DNA from: a virus
Virus record (IMG/VR): IMGVR_UViG_3300020183_000322
Coordinates: 1 to 30,959 of that record
DNA length: 30,959 bases
Direction: 5' to 3' (one strand)
This document shows, in pieces, positions 1 through 7,669 of the stretch. The translations under genes were made by a program, and so were the position numbers. The notes below the pieces were generated by a model that saw nothing but the letters and a program-made list of their open reading frames with translations, was not told where the DNA came from and searched no databases. Position 1 is the first letter of the stretch. Each line of letters opens with the position of its first letter.

Positions 1-212
1 CTAGTCGTGGCTTGGGTAGCACTCGTAAAGAAGGCGGAAAAACAATAGTTGAAGATGATTTTCAGCTTATTTGTTTTGATTTCGTTCAAGAACCAAGCAC
101 TCCCGGTGCATTTATGATGAGCGAAGGCAAAAAGCGCACTCTTGATCCAAACAAAATATGGACAAAGGCAGATCGCTTAAACAGATTACTTAATGAAATA
201 GTAAAAGGATAA
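1..212 (+). CDS. gp21: Prohead core protease, C-terminal fragment (gp21-like)
   Basis: The reading frame is open at the window edge (first full codon at position 3), so only about the last 70 residues are present. The visible part contains SRGLGS, then a VEDDFQLICFDFV stretch, then EPSTPGAFM. This arrangement (SRG.GS, D..L...D.V..PS.PGAF) is the C-terminal part of phage prohead proteases of the T4 gp21 / herpes-type assemblin family, which cleave scaffold and capsid proteins during head maturation. The catalytic His and Ser would lie upstream, outside the window. A TTG at 12 is an internal codon, not a start. The position upstream of scaffold and capsid genes agrees with T4 order. The family call rests on motif recall, not on a search. 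Confidence 0.7.
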   Translation, partial: SRGLGSTRKEGGKTIVEDDFQLICFDFVQEPSTPGAFMMSEGKKRTLDPNKIWTKADRLNRLLNEIVKG

Positions 213-217
213 AGAAA

Positions 218-640
218 ATGGCTGAATTTCAATATAAAGCAGGTTTAGGAAGTGTTGGAAATTATCAAGTAAGTGGTATACCTTATGTCACCGGAAACTT
301 AGTTATTTCTGCTAGTACGCAAGCTCCAACAGTCATTACATTTCCTTCTATAACACAAAGAATTCATGTTCACAACAATGATGCTACTAATGGGTTAAGA
401 GTTGGCTTTAGTGTTCTTGGTGTAAGTGGCAGTTCCGCAAGTAAATATTGGCTAGTAGAGCCACACACAAATATTGGTAAAAATAACGATTATATTGAAT
501 TAAGAGTGAAAACAGATAAATTATTTCTTTTAAGTAATACTACAACAGATGTTTCTGGTGTATATATTGCAGCAGAATTAACGGGAATAACTGGCTATAG
601 CTTAACAAGTGAATATTCTGGTAGTGCTGGTATAGGATAG
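218..640 (+). CDS. Small virion-type protein, beta-rich (unassigned)
   Basis: A 140-residue protein of unrecognised family. It starts 5 bases after the protease stop behind an AAAGGATAAAG ribosome-site region. The composition is Ser/Thr/Gly/Val rich with few charged residues and no Cys, signal peptide or membrane span, as in phage decoration or fibre-associated beta-sandwich proteins. The central part (HVHNNDATNGLRVGFS and YWLVEPHTNI) looks like alternating beta strands. It is followed within 8 bases by the fibre-like gene, so the two are probably co-translated. A role as a head decoration or fibre-attachment protein is inference from composition and neighbours. Confidence 0.45.
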   Translation: MAEFQYKAGLGSVGNYQVSGIPYVTGNLVISASTQAPTVITFPSITQRIHVHNNDATNGLRVGFSVLGVSGSSASKYWLVEPHTNIGKNNDYIELRVKTDKLFLLSNTTTDVSGVYIAAELTGITGYSLTSEYSGSAGIG

Positions 641-647
641 TGAATAA

Positions 648-2429
648 ATGCGTATTTTAACAAGAATTACCGCATCTGGCGGTATGGACATATCGTCAGC
701 CGGTACTGATACTATAACGCTTGGTAATTCAACAGTTGATAAAATAATTGCTAATGCACCAATTACCGCTAGTGCTGGTATAACAAGTTCATTAGGAAAT
801 TTTGATACTCTATTTGTTAATGGTGTACAAATAACTGGCTCTTCCGGTGCTGGTAATTTAGTTACATCAGGAAATATTACTGGTAGCGGAACAAACGAAA
901 ACCCAATAACATTACAGCCAAATATTTCATTAACTTCTGTTACTGCTTCATACTTTACTGGTAGTGGTTATTATCTAACAAATATTCCTAACTCTGCTTT
1001 ACAAAATAGTTCTGTAATTATTAATGAACATAGTTTATCGCTTGGTTTATCTTTTAATGTAATTACCGGTTCTTCTAATTTAACTTCAAGTCAAGTTGGC
1101 AATACATTTACTATTGGTATAAAAAATGACGTTACTTTCCAAAGCGTTTCTGCTTCTTTCTTTGGCAATGGTTCACAAATTGACAATCTAACGGCTTCAA
1201 ATATTAGTAATTTTACAAATGACGTTAGAGGCCAATTTAGTGCCGGAACTAATATTGATATTACTAACGGAGTTATATCCTCAACTGGCGGTGGTGGTGT
1301 TAGCGCAGTATCATCTTCAGGAAATATTACTGGTAGCGGCACAAGTGATAACCCAATAACGTTACAACCAAATATTTCATTAACTTCTGTTACTGCTTCA
1401 TTTAGTGGTAGTGGTGCGAATATAACAAACATTACTGCTTCTAATATTAGTAATTTTGGTAGTGATGTTAGATCTCTAACTACTATAGCTGGTACTGCAA
1501 ATCAAGTATTGGTTAATGGTGGCACTGCCGCAGCTAGTGGATCTGTAACTTTATCGCTTCCACAAAGCATTGCTACAACAAGTTCACCAACTTTTGCTGC
1601 TCCAATAGCTACAACTGGTTATAGAATTGGTTCAAGTGGTATATACGGTGTTGATATAATAAACGTTTCTTTTCCTGTAGTTGCCAGAGGCGTAAGATTG
1701 ATTTCGGGATCTAATGCCGGTATTTCGTACACTGGAGATTATGTAGCGGTTGGTACTGCTGGCTCTACGAGTGGTATTTTGTTATCTAGTTCTGCAAATA
1801 TTGTTAATAGCGCTCCACTAATTATATTTAATGGTAACATTACTGCATCTAATAATATGCAGCTAATTAGTAATTTAACAGTAAACGGTATAACATCATT
1901 AAACTCTCATGTAACAGCAAGTAACTTTTTAGTTGCTAATACTTCATCATTAGTTGGACCAACTACTCTATCGAATACACTTACAACCGTTGGAGTGGCT
2001 ACTTTCTTAAATGATTTAAGTGGCACCCGTGCTGATTTTACATCGCTATATGTTAATGGTGTGCAAATAACTGGTTCTGGCGGTGGTGGTAGTACCGCAT
2101 ATGATATAGCGGGTATATATAATGGTAAACCACTCGCCTCAGAAACAATATTTAGATTTATTGCGGTTAGATCGTATGATTTTTCCACTACCAGCGCAGA
2201 TCATTATTTTTATAGTGCTATAACAAGTAGTGCTTCTAAAACCTTTGATTTATATAGAAATGCAACATTGATCGGGTCAGTGGCATTTAGTGCTAATAAT
2301 TCTTTTGGTACTGTTACAATAAATTCCGCTTCATTTGTTGCAGGAGAAACATTTAGCGTCTTAGCGCCAAGTTCTCAAGACACAACTCTTTCTGATTTAT
2401 ATTTTACATTTAAAGCTGATACTGTTTAA
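648..2429 (+). CDS. Fibre-like structural protein with internal repeats
   Basis: A 593-residue, Ser/Thr/Asn/Gly-rich protein with no Cys, typical of trimeric phage fibre shafts. Repeated units are visible: GNITGSGT..NPITLQPNIS followed by LTSVTAS occurs twice, 150 codons apart; NGVQITGS occurs twice (near residues 59 and 471); TASNISNF occurs twice. After a Gly-rich linker, the last ~110 residues (from YDIAGIYNGKP through RFIAVRSYDF to APSSQDTTLSDLYFTF) resemble a C-terminal domain I recall from other phage structural proteins, with the pattern GxxPGKP...RFVAVR...APxxxDATLxDxxxT. Binding to a receptor or decoration of the virion is inferred. Its location between prohead protease and scaffold genes, not near baseplate genes, leaves open a head fibre. 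Confidence 0.6.
   Translation: MRILTRITASGGMDISSAGTDTITLGNSTVDKIIANAPITASAGITSSLGNFDTLFVNGVQITGSSGAGNLVTSGNITGSGTNENPITLQPNISLTSVTASYFTGSGYYLTNIPNSALQNSSVIINEHSLSLGLSFNVITGSSNLTSSQVGNTFTIGIKNDVTFQSVSASFFGNGSQIDNLTASNISNFTNDVRGQFSAGTNIDITNGVISSTGGGGVSAVSSSGNITGSGTSDNPITLQPNISLTSVTASFSGSGANITNITASNISNFGSDVRSLTTIAGTANQVLVNGGTAAASGSVTLSLPQSIATTSSPTFAAPIATTGYRIGSSGIYGVDIINVSFPVVARGVRLISGSNAGISYTGDYVAVGTAGSTSGILLSSSANIVNSAPLIIFNGNITASNNMQLISNLTVNGITSLNSHVTASNFLVANTSSLVGPTTLSNTLTTVGVATFLNDLSGTRADFTSLYVNGVQITGSGGGGSTAYDIAGIYNGKPLASETIFRFIAVRSYDFSTTSADHYFYSAITSSASKTFDLYRNATLIGSVAFSANNSFGTVTINSASFVAGETFSVLAPSSQDTTLSDLYFTFKADTV
867..950 (+). repeat. Direct repeat copy 1 inside the fibre gene
   Basis: This stretch is nearly identical to 1317-1400. 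The ~80 bases encode GNITGSGT..NPITLQPNIS and LTSVTAS in both copies, and differences are mostly synonymous or fall in the variable TNEN/TSDN positions. The offset is exactly 450 bases, a whole number of codons, so recombination between copies would keep the frame. Confidence 0.9.
1317..1400 (+). repeat. Direct repeat copy 2 inside the fibre gene
   Basis: Second copy of the repeat at 867-950, in the same frame. After the shared LTSVTAS the copies diverge in length (YFTGSGYYLTN versus FSGSGANITN), which suggests an old duplication of a shaft module followed by drift. Confidence 0.9.
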
Positions 2430-2431
2430 TT

Positions 2432-2695
2432 ATGCCAACGATAATAGTTAAAAATATAAATCCAAATTTGCAAACCATAGTTATGAATATAACTGGTGAT
2501 TTATCTTTTAATAATTCAACAAACATTGAATTAAGTTCTGCTAATTTTACTAAAGCTGGTACATATATAATTATTACTTATACTGGTACATTGACTGGTT
2601 TTGCTAATTTAACAGTAACTCCACCGGTTGGCTTAACAGTACAAGAAATAATAAATGCTACTGATAATAAAGCTATTAAAGTGAGATTAGTTTAA
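2432..2695 (+). CDS. Small unassigned protein of the fibre cassette
   Basis: An 87-residue protein, unrecognised. It follows the fibre gene by 2 bases and its TAA overlaps the ATG of the next gene (2695), so all three are likely translationally coupled. The sequence is dominated by Thr, Asn, Ile and Leu, with short alternating hydrophobic stretches consistent with one small beta-sandwich. No Cys, signal peptide or membrane span is seen. It may be an accessory or capping subunit of the neighbouring fibre-like proteins. That is position-based inference only. Confidence 0.4.
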   Translation: MPTIIVKNINPNLQTIVMNITGDLSFNNSTNIELSSANFTKAGTYIIITYTGTLTGFANLTVTPPVGLTVQEIINATDNKAIKVRLV

Positions 2696-3630
2696 TGCCA
2701 TCATTTGATACAATATATTGGGATACGAATGGTAGTAATGGTGGCTTAGTAGGTGGTAGCGGCACATGGAGTACGTCTGTTGCTAATTGGAATCAAAATA
2801 GCGATGGCTCTGGAGATAATATAGTTTGGCCTAATGGAGTTTTAAAAGAAGCGGATTTTTCTTCTGGCGGTGGAACTATAACTCTTGGCACAAATATAAC
2901 AACTGGACAAATTTATACTACTGATACATGTACTTTCACTGGTAGTTATGTATTAACAATTGGTTATGGTCTTTTAGGTTCTAGTCAATATATATTTAAA
3001 GTGCCGGTTAGTTCTTCTGAGGATACAACATATGGTTTTCAAGCAATAAATCCAAGTAGTTTAACTTTTGAAAAAGGCTTAGAATGTAATTCTTTTAATT
3101 TTGGTGGTTCTGTTGTTATAACTCAAAGTTTAAATACGACTTCTAATTCTATAACTCATCAAATAAGCGATTCATTAATATTAAATTGTACTTCTAGTGT
3201 TGCAGGTAATTTTACAATTAATTCTGGTGGTAGTTTAACAGTAACGGCAAACAACACAGCAAGTTTTAATTCTTTATTTGATACTTATACTAACGATATT
3301 ACATCAAATGGATTATTGAATTTAAACAGCAGCGTGCAGATATCTGGTGTTCCAACTTTTAAAGGAACTGGTACTACAGCAATTTATTCCGATATTACTG
3401 GCGATTATGATTTAATTAAAGCTGGTACTGGAACGGTATTTTTATCTGGTAGTAAAAACTCTTTAAATTCAAGAGATATAAAAGTTAATGAAGGAACTCT
3501 TAAAGTAAAACCAGATACAACTTTTAATTCTAGTAATTTTATATGTTCTGGTACTTTAAACCTTATGGGCAATACTAGTATTTTTGGAAATGTTACTTTT
3601 GCTACCGGTACTTTACGTCTTGGTATTTAA
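2695..3630 (+). CDS. Beta-helix protein with autotransporter-type strand repeats
   Basis: A 311-residue protein. The N-terminus has the GSGTWSTSVANWN pattern that opens autotransporter-associated beta-strand-repeat proteins. Near residues 242-263 an AGTGTVFLSGSKNSL...VNEGTLKV segment matches the GTGTL.L.G.N...G.....GTL.V strand-repeat consensus. Other short strands end in SGGSLTV, SNGLLNLNS and CSGTLNLMG, so most of the chain is probably a right-handed beta helix. There is no translocator barrel and no signal peptide, so this is a virion adhesin or fibre rather than a secreted autotransporter. Its ATG overlaps the preceding stop codon. A terminator hairpin begins in its last codons. Confidence 0.6.
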   Translation: MPSFDTIYWDTNGSNGGLVGGSGTWSTSVANWNQNSDGSGDNIVWPNGVLKEADFSSGGGTITLGTNITTGQIYTTDTCTFTGSYVLTIGYGLLGSSQYIFKVPVSSSEDTTYGFQAINPSSLTFEKGLECNSFNFGGSVVITQSLNTTSNSITHQISDSLILNCTSSVAGNFTINSGGSLTVTANNTASFNSLFDTYTNDITSNGLLNLNSSVQISGVPTFKGTGTTAIYSDITGDYDLIKAGTGTVFLSGSKNSLNSRDIKVNEGTLKVKPDTTFNSSNFICSGTLNLMGNTSIFGNVTFATGTLRLGI

Positions 3631-3643
3631 AAAAATACCTTTT
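3622..3643 (+). terminator. Rho-independent terminator at the end of the fibre cassette
   Basis: GGTATTT (3622-3628), a four-A loop, and AAATACC (3633-3639) form a perfect 7-bp stem followed by TTTT. It overlaps the stop codon at 3628-3630 and separates the adhesin cassette from the head-core genes. The stem is AT-rich, so termination may be partial. Confidence 0.55.
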
Positions 3644-3656
3644 ATGTAATAAAATT

Positions 3657-3666
3657 CTATTTATAC
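3657..3666 (+). promoter_or_regulatory. CTATTTATA motif, candidate late control site
   Basis: CTATTTATAC lies 12 bases before the ATG at 3679. The same 9-mer core occurs at 7641 and 9518, also in gaps before late genes. If it were a T4-type late promoter, transcription would start inside or after the ribosome site here, so this copy may act differently, for example as a processing site. Confidence 0.25.
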
Positions 3667-3678
3667 ATTGAGGTTATC

Positions 3679-4080
3679 ATGAAAAAAGAAGAACTAAAAA
3701 AGTTAATAAAACCTTTAATCAAAGAATGCCTAAAGGAAGTGCTAATAGAAGAAGGTTTTACTAAAATGCTTTCCGAAAGCGTAAAATTAACTGAACAAGT
3801 TGAACAACCAAAAATAGTTCAACAATTAAATAATGAAGCTGTACAACAAAAAAAACAAAATCTAGTAGAAGCTAGAAAAAAAATGCTAGATGAAATTGGG
3901 ATGGGCGGTTTTGATGCTTTTGCTGGTACCGCACCGCTAACTGAAGGCGGTAATCCAAATACACCAGCAATTGCAGTAACAAGTTTTAATCCATCTGATT
4001 CAGGTGTTGATATTAGCAGATTAATGAGTGGTAAAATGAAAGCAACGTTTAATGCCCTTAATGGCAAGAAAGTGAAATAA
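3679..4080 (+). CDS. Putative prohead core protein
   Basis: A 133-residue protein. The first ~60 residues are a charged amphipathic helix (KKEELKKLIKPLIKECLKEV and following), residues 61-75 are another (VEARKKMLDEIG), and the C-terminal half is low-complexity (Gly, Pro, Ser, Asn) ending in NPSDSGVDISRLMSG. I recall proteins with this KPLIKECLKEVLIEEG start and DSGVDIS end near scaffold genes of other T4-like phages. The L-T-E sites (KLTE, PLTE) resemble the LxE/IxE sites used by T4-type prohead protease, which fits a core protein that is cleaved. It lies 3 bases before the next gene. The ribosome site is TTGAGG. The functional call is inference. Confidence 0.5.
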   Translation: MKKEELKKLIKPLIKECLKEVLIEEGFTKMLSESVKLTEQVEQPKIVQQLNNEAVQQKKQNLVEARKKMLDEIGMGGFDAFAGTAPLTEGGNPNTPAIAVTSFNPSDSGVDISRLMSGKMKATFNALNGKKVK

Positions 4081-4083
4081 GTA

Positions 4084-4386
4084 ATGAGTAAGCGTCCGAT
4101 ACATTTAGAAACAAAACTACCAAAAGGTTTACAACCATCTTTAGAAAATAATGAATTATTGATAAATAAATTTCTTAAAGCTTGTAGCAAAGAATCACTA
4201 ACACAATATCTATATGAATATTCCGCATATACAAAAAGGCATGATAAGCCAAGTGTTTTAGAACGCAGAAGGCAATTAAAATATAAGCGTAACGCACAAA
4301 TCGCTAATTTAGAAGCGCATACAGAAGAAAAAGTTTCTAAAAAGAAGAAAAAAGTTGTGCAAAAGCAAACACATACCAAACAATAA
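4084..4386 (+). CDS. Divergent ribosomal protein bS21-like protein
   Basis: A 100-residue, strongly basic protein. Residues 26-67 carry the bS21 layout: an N-terminal helix with KFLKACSK (compare RRFKRSCEK in E. coli bS21), a second helix ending at an aromatic/charged patch, then KPSVLERRRQLKYKRN (compare KPTTERKRAKASAVKRH). The C-terminus is a Lys-rich tail (KKKKK). bS21 homologues are known in phages, including T4-like marine phages, and are thought to enter host 30S subunits and influence initiation. Here it lies in the head cluster between a core-type protein and the scaffold, so a DNA- or scaffold-binding core role is the alternative. Homology is weak by eye. Confidence 0.5.
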   Translation: MSKRPIHLETKLPKGLQPSLENNELLINKFLKACSKESLTQYLYEYSAYTKRHDKPSVLERRRQLKYKRNAQIANLEAHTEEKVSKKKKKVVQKQTHTKQ

Positions 4387-4409
4387 TTGTCATTTTGGTT
4401 TCAAATATA

Positions 4410-4418
4410 CTATTTAAG
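4410..4418 (+). promoter_or_regulatory. CTATTTAAG, weak match to the recurrent late motif
   Basis: In the 75-base gap before the scaffold gene, ATACTATTTAAGAG shares CTATTTA with the sites at 3657, 7641 and 9518 but lacks the following TA. It is 44 bases before the ATG, a spacing that would suit a promoter. A short CCTG-AATTA-CAGG inverted repeat follows, just before the ribosome site. Confidence 0.2.
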
Positions 4419-4461
4419 AGAAAGTATTAGTATTTGTTCCTGAATTACAGGAGAATTTTTA

Positions 4462-5790
4462 ATGTCTGATTTGTTACAACAAGCTATTATTGATGCTGCT
4501 GCTCTTAAAGAAGCAGCTATCAAAAATGCTGAAAACACACTAGTAGAAAAATATTCACAAGAATTTAAACAAACAGTAGAAAAGCTCTTAGAGCAAGAAC
4601 AACCAGTTACCACAACTGATACATCTCCTGCTCCGGGTGCTGCGGTGCCTCCTGCTCCCGTAAGTGCTTCTCCTGCGAATAATTCTTCTGATAAAAAAGA
4701 TGCATTTAAAAGTGTTAAAACAGCATTTTTAGATGGCCCAGAAGATGAATTAATTACTATTAACTTTGATCAAATACGCGCTTCAATGATGGAAATGCTT
4801 GATCATGAAGAAATAGTTGAAGAAGAATATGATCGTACAGGAACTAGAACTGAAGATGTATCTAAAGATTCGCTAGCTGCTGGCGCACCATTAGAAGAAG
4901 AAAAAGAAGAGCAACAAGAATATGAACTAGATGAATCATTATCTGAAGAAGATGAATTAGAAGAAGGCTCTACATATTCTGGCAATGGAGAATCAGTAGA
5001 AAAGCTAGAAGAAATAGAACTAGTTGAATTAGAAGATCCGGCCACAGCTGGTTCACAAGAAACAGCTGACGCTGCTAGATTAAAAAAACAAGCTGCCGAA
5101 AAAGAACAGCAAGCAGCAATGAAAAAAGACGCAGCTACTAAAGAAAAAGCAAAAAAAGATGCTGCTATGGCCGCTTCAGCCCCGGAACCTGTTGCTGAAT
5201 CTATAGAATTATCTGAAGAAGAATTAATTGAATTGGCAGAAGAAATGCGTGTTGACTTAAAACCAGAAAGTCAAGGTCGTGGATATATGGGTTCAACAAC
5301 TGTTGAAAAACAACGTCTGATGGATGTTGAACGCGCCGCCGCCCGTGATGATGCCGCCGTAAAAGCACGCGAAGAAGAAAAAGAAAGATTAAAAGATCTT
5401 GTAAAAGAAAATGCTAAGTTAAAAGCATTTAATGATAAAATGTTGTCTACGCTTGAAATATTGAAAGAACAAGTAGAAAAAATGAATGTTTCAAATGCAA
5501 AACTTTTATACACAAACAAAGCTCTAGCGAATGTCTCCTTGAATGAGCGACAAAAAAATACAATTGTCGAATCTATTTCTAAAGCGGATAGTGTATTGGC
5601 GGCGAAAACAATTTATGAAACGGTTCAAAATGCTGTAGAGACAGTTTCTCCTGTAAAAGAAGCACCACAATCTCTACGCGAAACGTTGAATAGAACACAA
5701 TCGCCATTTGTAGTAAAGAAAACAACTGCTAATAGCATCAATGATGTTATGGCAGAACGCATGAAAGCCCTAGCGGGTATTAAAAAATAA
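4462..5790 (+). CDS. gp22: Prohead scaffold protein (gp22-like)
   Basis: A 442-residue, very acidic, coiled-coil protein placed directly before the capsid gene, as T4 gp22 is. Residues 1-50 form a helix. Residues 52-75 are Pro/Ala/Ser rich. Residues ~110-200 are extremely Glu/Asp rich with many LxE sites that could be cut by the prohead protease. Residues 205-235 are Ala/Lys/Gln coiled coil. Residues ~290-350 form a longer coiled coil (EEEKERLKDLVKENAKLKAF and on). The conserved-looking end includes LNERQKNTIVESI and VMAERMKALAGIKK. It would form the prohead core, direct capsid assembly and be degraded during maturation. The ribosome site is ACAGGAGAA. It is larger than T4 gp22 (269 aa) because of the acidic and Ala/Lys regions. 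Confidence 0.8.
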   Translation: MSDLLQQAIIDAAALKEAAIKNAENTLVEKYSQEFKQTVEKLLEQEQPVTTTDTSPAPGAAVPPAPVSASPANNSSDKKDAFKSVKTAFLDGPEDELITINFDQIRASMMEMLDHEEIVEEEYDRTGTRTEDVSKDSLAAGAPLEEEKEEQQEYELDESLSEEDELEEGSTYSGNGESVEKLEEIELVELEDPATAGSQETADAARLKKQAAEKEQQAAMKKDAATKEKAKKDAAMAASAPEPVAESIELSEEELIELAEEMRVDLKPESQGRGYMGSTTVEKQRLMDVERAAARDDAAVKAREEEKERLKDLVKENAKLKAFNDKMLSTLEILKEQVEKMNVSNAKLLYTNKALANVSLNERQKNTIVESISKADSVLAAKTIYETVQNAVETVSPVKEAPQSLRETLNRTQSPFVVKKTTANSINDVMAERMKALAGIKK

Positions 5791-5810
5791 CTATCTTAAG
5801 GAGATATAAA

Positions 5811-7556
5811 ATGAGTAACGTATTAGAAAGATTAACAGAAGGCGTTGTAGAACGCAATATGTTAAATGAAACAAAAGCAGTTGTAGGCAAGTGGGAAAAG
5901 TCTGGTCTTTTAGAAGGTTTAAAGACTGAACGTGAAAAGTCAACAATGGCAGTGTTGCTTGAAAACCAAGCAAAAGAATTACTCCGCGAAGCAACCACAA
6001 TATCAGGAGGTGATGTCCAAGGTTTTGCTGCTGTAGCTTTCCCAATAGTACGCCGCGTATTTGCTGGCTTAATTGCTAACGATCTCGTATCCGTACAACC
6101 AATGAGCTTACCATCCGGTCTTGTATTCTTCATGGATTTCCGCCGTGGTAGCAGCATTGGTAATGCGGCTGATAAAGTATTTGAAGTTTCTTCTTCATTC
6201 TTTGGTGATCGCCTTGGTGTACAAATCACTGGCGGTGTCCGCGTAGATGGAGTTGATTATGCTGAAAAGGGTTTCTATAATTTAGCTAATGGTTATAATA
6301 CATCACGTTTTCACAGTTCAGTAGCAACAGGTAGCGTTGGTGTAGAAGATTTCAAATTAGCAACTGCTACAGCGGCTCAACTTTCTGCTATTCGTCATGA
6401 TCCAGACATTCTAACTGACAGCACTTTCGTATCTGGTGCTGTATTATCCATTCCTTTGGTTTCTATGAGCCAAAGTGATCTATTAGCATTGCAAGATGTA
6501 TTTGCAGTGTCAATTGTCGGCTTGACAGCTTCTGTTTCTGCTGCTGCTGGTGATATTTCTGCTGGTGCTGCATTAGCTGGTACAACCACTCGCGTTGTAC
6601 GCCGTTTAACAAAAGTAGATGGTTCTAATCTAAAACTAGTAGTAGTTTCAGACTCTTCAACTGCTAAAGCAGACTTACTAAGTGGTAAAACACACGTTGG
6701 TCTTTCTTATCCAATTAAGGATAATCTTCAAAACGTTGGCACTAATGCTCTTGGTGCAACTGTTGGCGCTACTCCTTGGACCTTTGAAGGTTCAGCAGAC
6801 ATTCCAGAAATTGAATTAAAGGTTGATTCTTTCTCAATTACTGCTCGTACCCGTAAGCTCAAGGCACAATGGACTCCAGAATTAGGCCAAGACTTGAATG
6901 CTTATCATAACTTAGATGCAGAAGTTGAATTAACATCCATGTTGTCTGAACAAATCGGTCTTGAAATTGATCAAGAAATCCTAAACGATCTCGTCAAGGG
7001 TCAAACTGCTGGCGTTAAGTACTGGTCCCGCAGCCCCGGTAAGTTTGTAAATCGTGAAACTGGTGCTGAAATTGGCGCTTCTGGTACTCCTGATTTCACT
7101 GGTAACGTCAGCATGTGGTATGAAACTCTTGTTGAAACCATCAATGATGTATCTGCAAACATTCACCGTAAGACATTACGCGGTGGTGCAAACTTCCTAG
7201 TTTGCTCACCAGAAGTTGCTAACATTCTTGAATTCACCAGCGGTTTCCGTGCTTCCGTAACCAGCGATGTAGACAAGGGTTCCGTAGGCGCTGTTAAAGT
7301 AGGCGATCTAAACAAGAAATGGGATGTAATTGTTCACCCATACTTCCTCCGTAACGTAATTCTCGTAGGTCGTAAGGGCGGTTCCTTCCTAGAAAGCGGT
7401 TACGTATATGCACCATATGTACCACTACAATCTACACCAACCATTTTCGATCCAAACAACTTTACACCACGTAAGGCTGTTTTGACCCGTTATGGTAAGG
7501 CAATGGTTCGTCCAGACATGTATGGTCTTGTAGTAGTAACCAATTTGCTTGGTTAA
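5811..7556 (+). CDS. gp23: Major capsid protein (gp23-like)
   Basis: A 581-residue HK97-fold capsid protein of the T4 gp23 type. The diagnostic region at residues ~61-110 contains ATTISGG, VRRVFAGLIANDLVSVQPM and LPSGLVFFMD, matching the gp23 segment that starts at the mature N-terminus and continues through VQPM..P.G..F. The likely prohead-protease cut is after LLRE60, leaving mature residues 61-581. The C-terminal part includes KVGDLNKKWDVIVHPY and ends TRYGKAMVRPDMYGLVVVTN. The gene has a strong ribosome site (TAAGGAGATATAAA) and uses many AAG, AAC, TTC and CGT codons, unlike the AAA/AAT-rich neighbours, as expected for a very highly expressed protein. A strong terminator follows. Confidence 0.95.
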   Translation: MSNVLERLTEGVVERNMLNETKAVVGKWEKSGLLEGLKTEREKSTMAVLLENQAKELLREATTISGGDVQGFAAVAFPIVRRVFAGLIANDLVSVQPMSLPSGLVFFMDFRRGSSIGNAADKVFEVSSSFFGDRLGVQITGGVRVDGVDYAEKGFYNLANGYNTSRFHSSVATGSVGVEDFKLATATAAQLSAIRHDPDILTDSTFVSGAVLSIPLVSMSQSDLLALQDVFAVSIVGLTASVSAAAGDISAGAALAGTTTRVVRRLTKVDGSNLKLVVVSDSSTAKADLLSGKTHVGLSYPIKDNLQNVGTNALGATVGATPWTFEGSADIPEIELKVDSFSITARTRKLKAQWTPELGQDLNAYHNLDAEVELTSMLSEQIGLEIDQEILNDLVKGQTAGVKYWSRSPGKFVNRETGAEIGASGTPDFTGNVSMWYETLVETINDVSANIHRKTLRGGANFLVCSPEVANILEFTSGFRASVTSDVDKGSVGAVKVGDLNKKWDVIVHPYFLRNVILVGRKGGSFLESGYVYAPYVPLQSTPTIFDPNNFTPRKAVLTRYGKAMVRPDMYGLVVVTNLLG

Positions 7557-7582
7557 TAGTTAATTAAAGAAGCAATTCTTTG

Positions 7583-7615
7583 CCCCCTGCGACTCGCAAT
7601 CGCAGGGGGTTTTTT
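7583..7615 (+). terminator. Strong rho-independent terminator after the capsid gene
   Basis: CCCCCTGCGA (7583-7592) pairs perfectly with TCGCAGGGGG (7600-7609) across a 7-base loop and is followed by six T. It is the most GC-rich hairpin in the window. It would isolate capsid message from the neck and tail genes. Confidence 0.95.
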
Positions 7616-7640
7616 ATTTGTAAAAAGCTAATAAATAAAA

Positions 7641-7650
7641 CTATTTATAT
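7641..7650 (+). promoter_or_regulatory. CTATTTATA motif, candidate late promoter for neck/tail genes
   Basis: CTATTTATAT lies after the capsid terminator and 20 bases before the ATG at 7670. A new promoter is expected here because of the terminator. TATTTATA differs at two positions from the T4 late element TATAAATA. AATAAATAAAAC just upstream is an alternative late-type element. Confidence 0.35.
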
Positions 7651-7669
7651 TATTAATGAGGAATTAATA

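Noticed and set aside
1091-1432. Minus-strand open frame of 113 codons opposite the fibre gene
   Set aside because: It mirrors the low-complexity repeats of the plus-strand gene, has no ribosome site, and all real genes here are on the plus strand. The same applies to the other minus-strand frames, such as 3819-4379, 15948-16430 and 25824-26189.
7580-7669. N-terminal extension of the gp13-like gene (MPPATRNRRGFF...)
   Set aside because: It is translation of the capsid terminator hairpin; ATG 7670 has a proper ribosome site.
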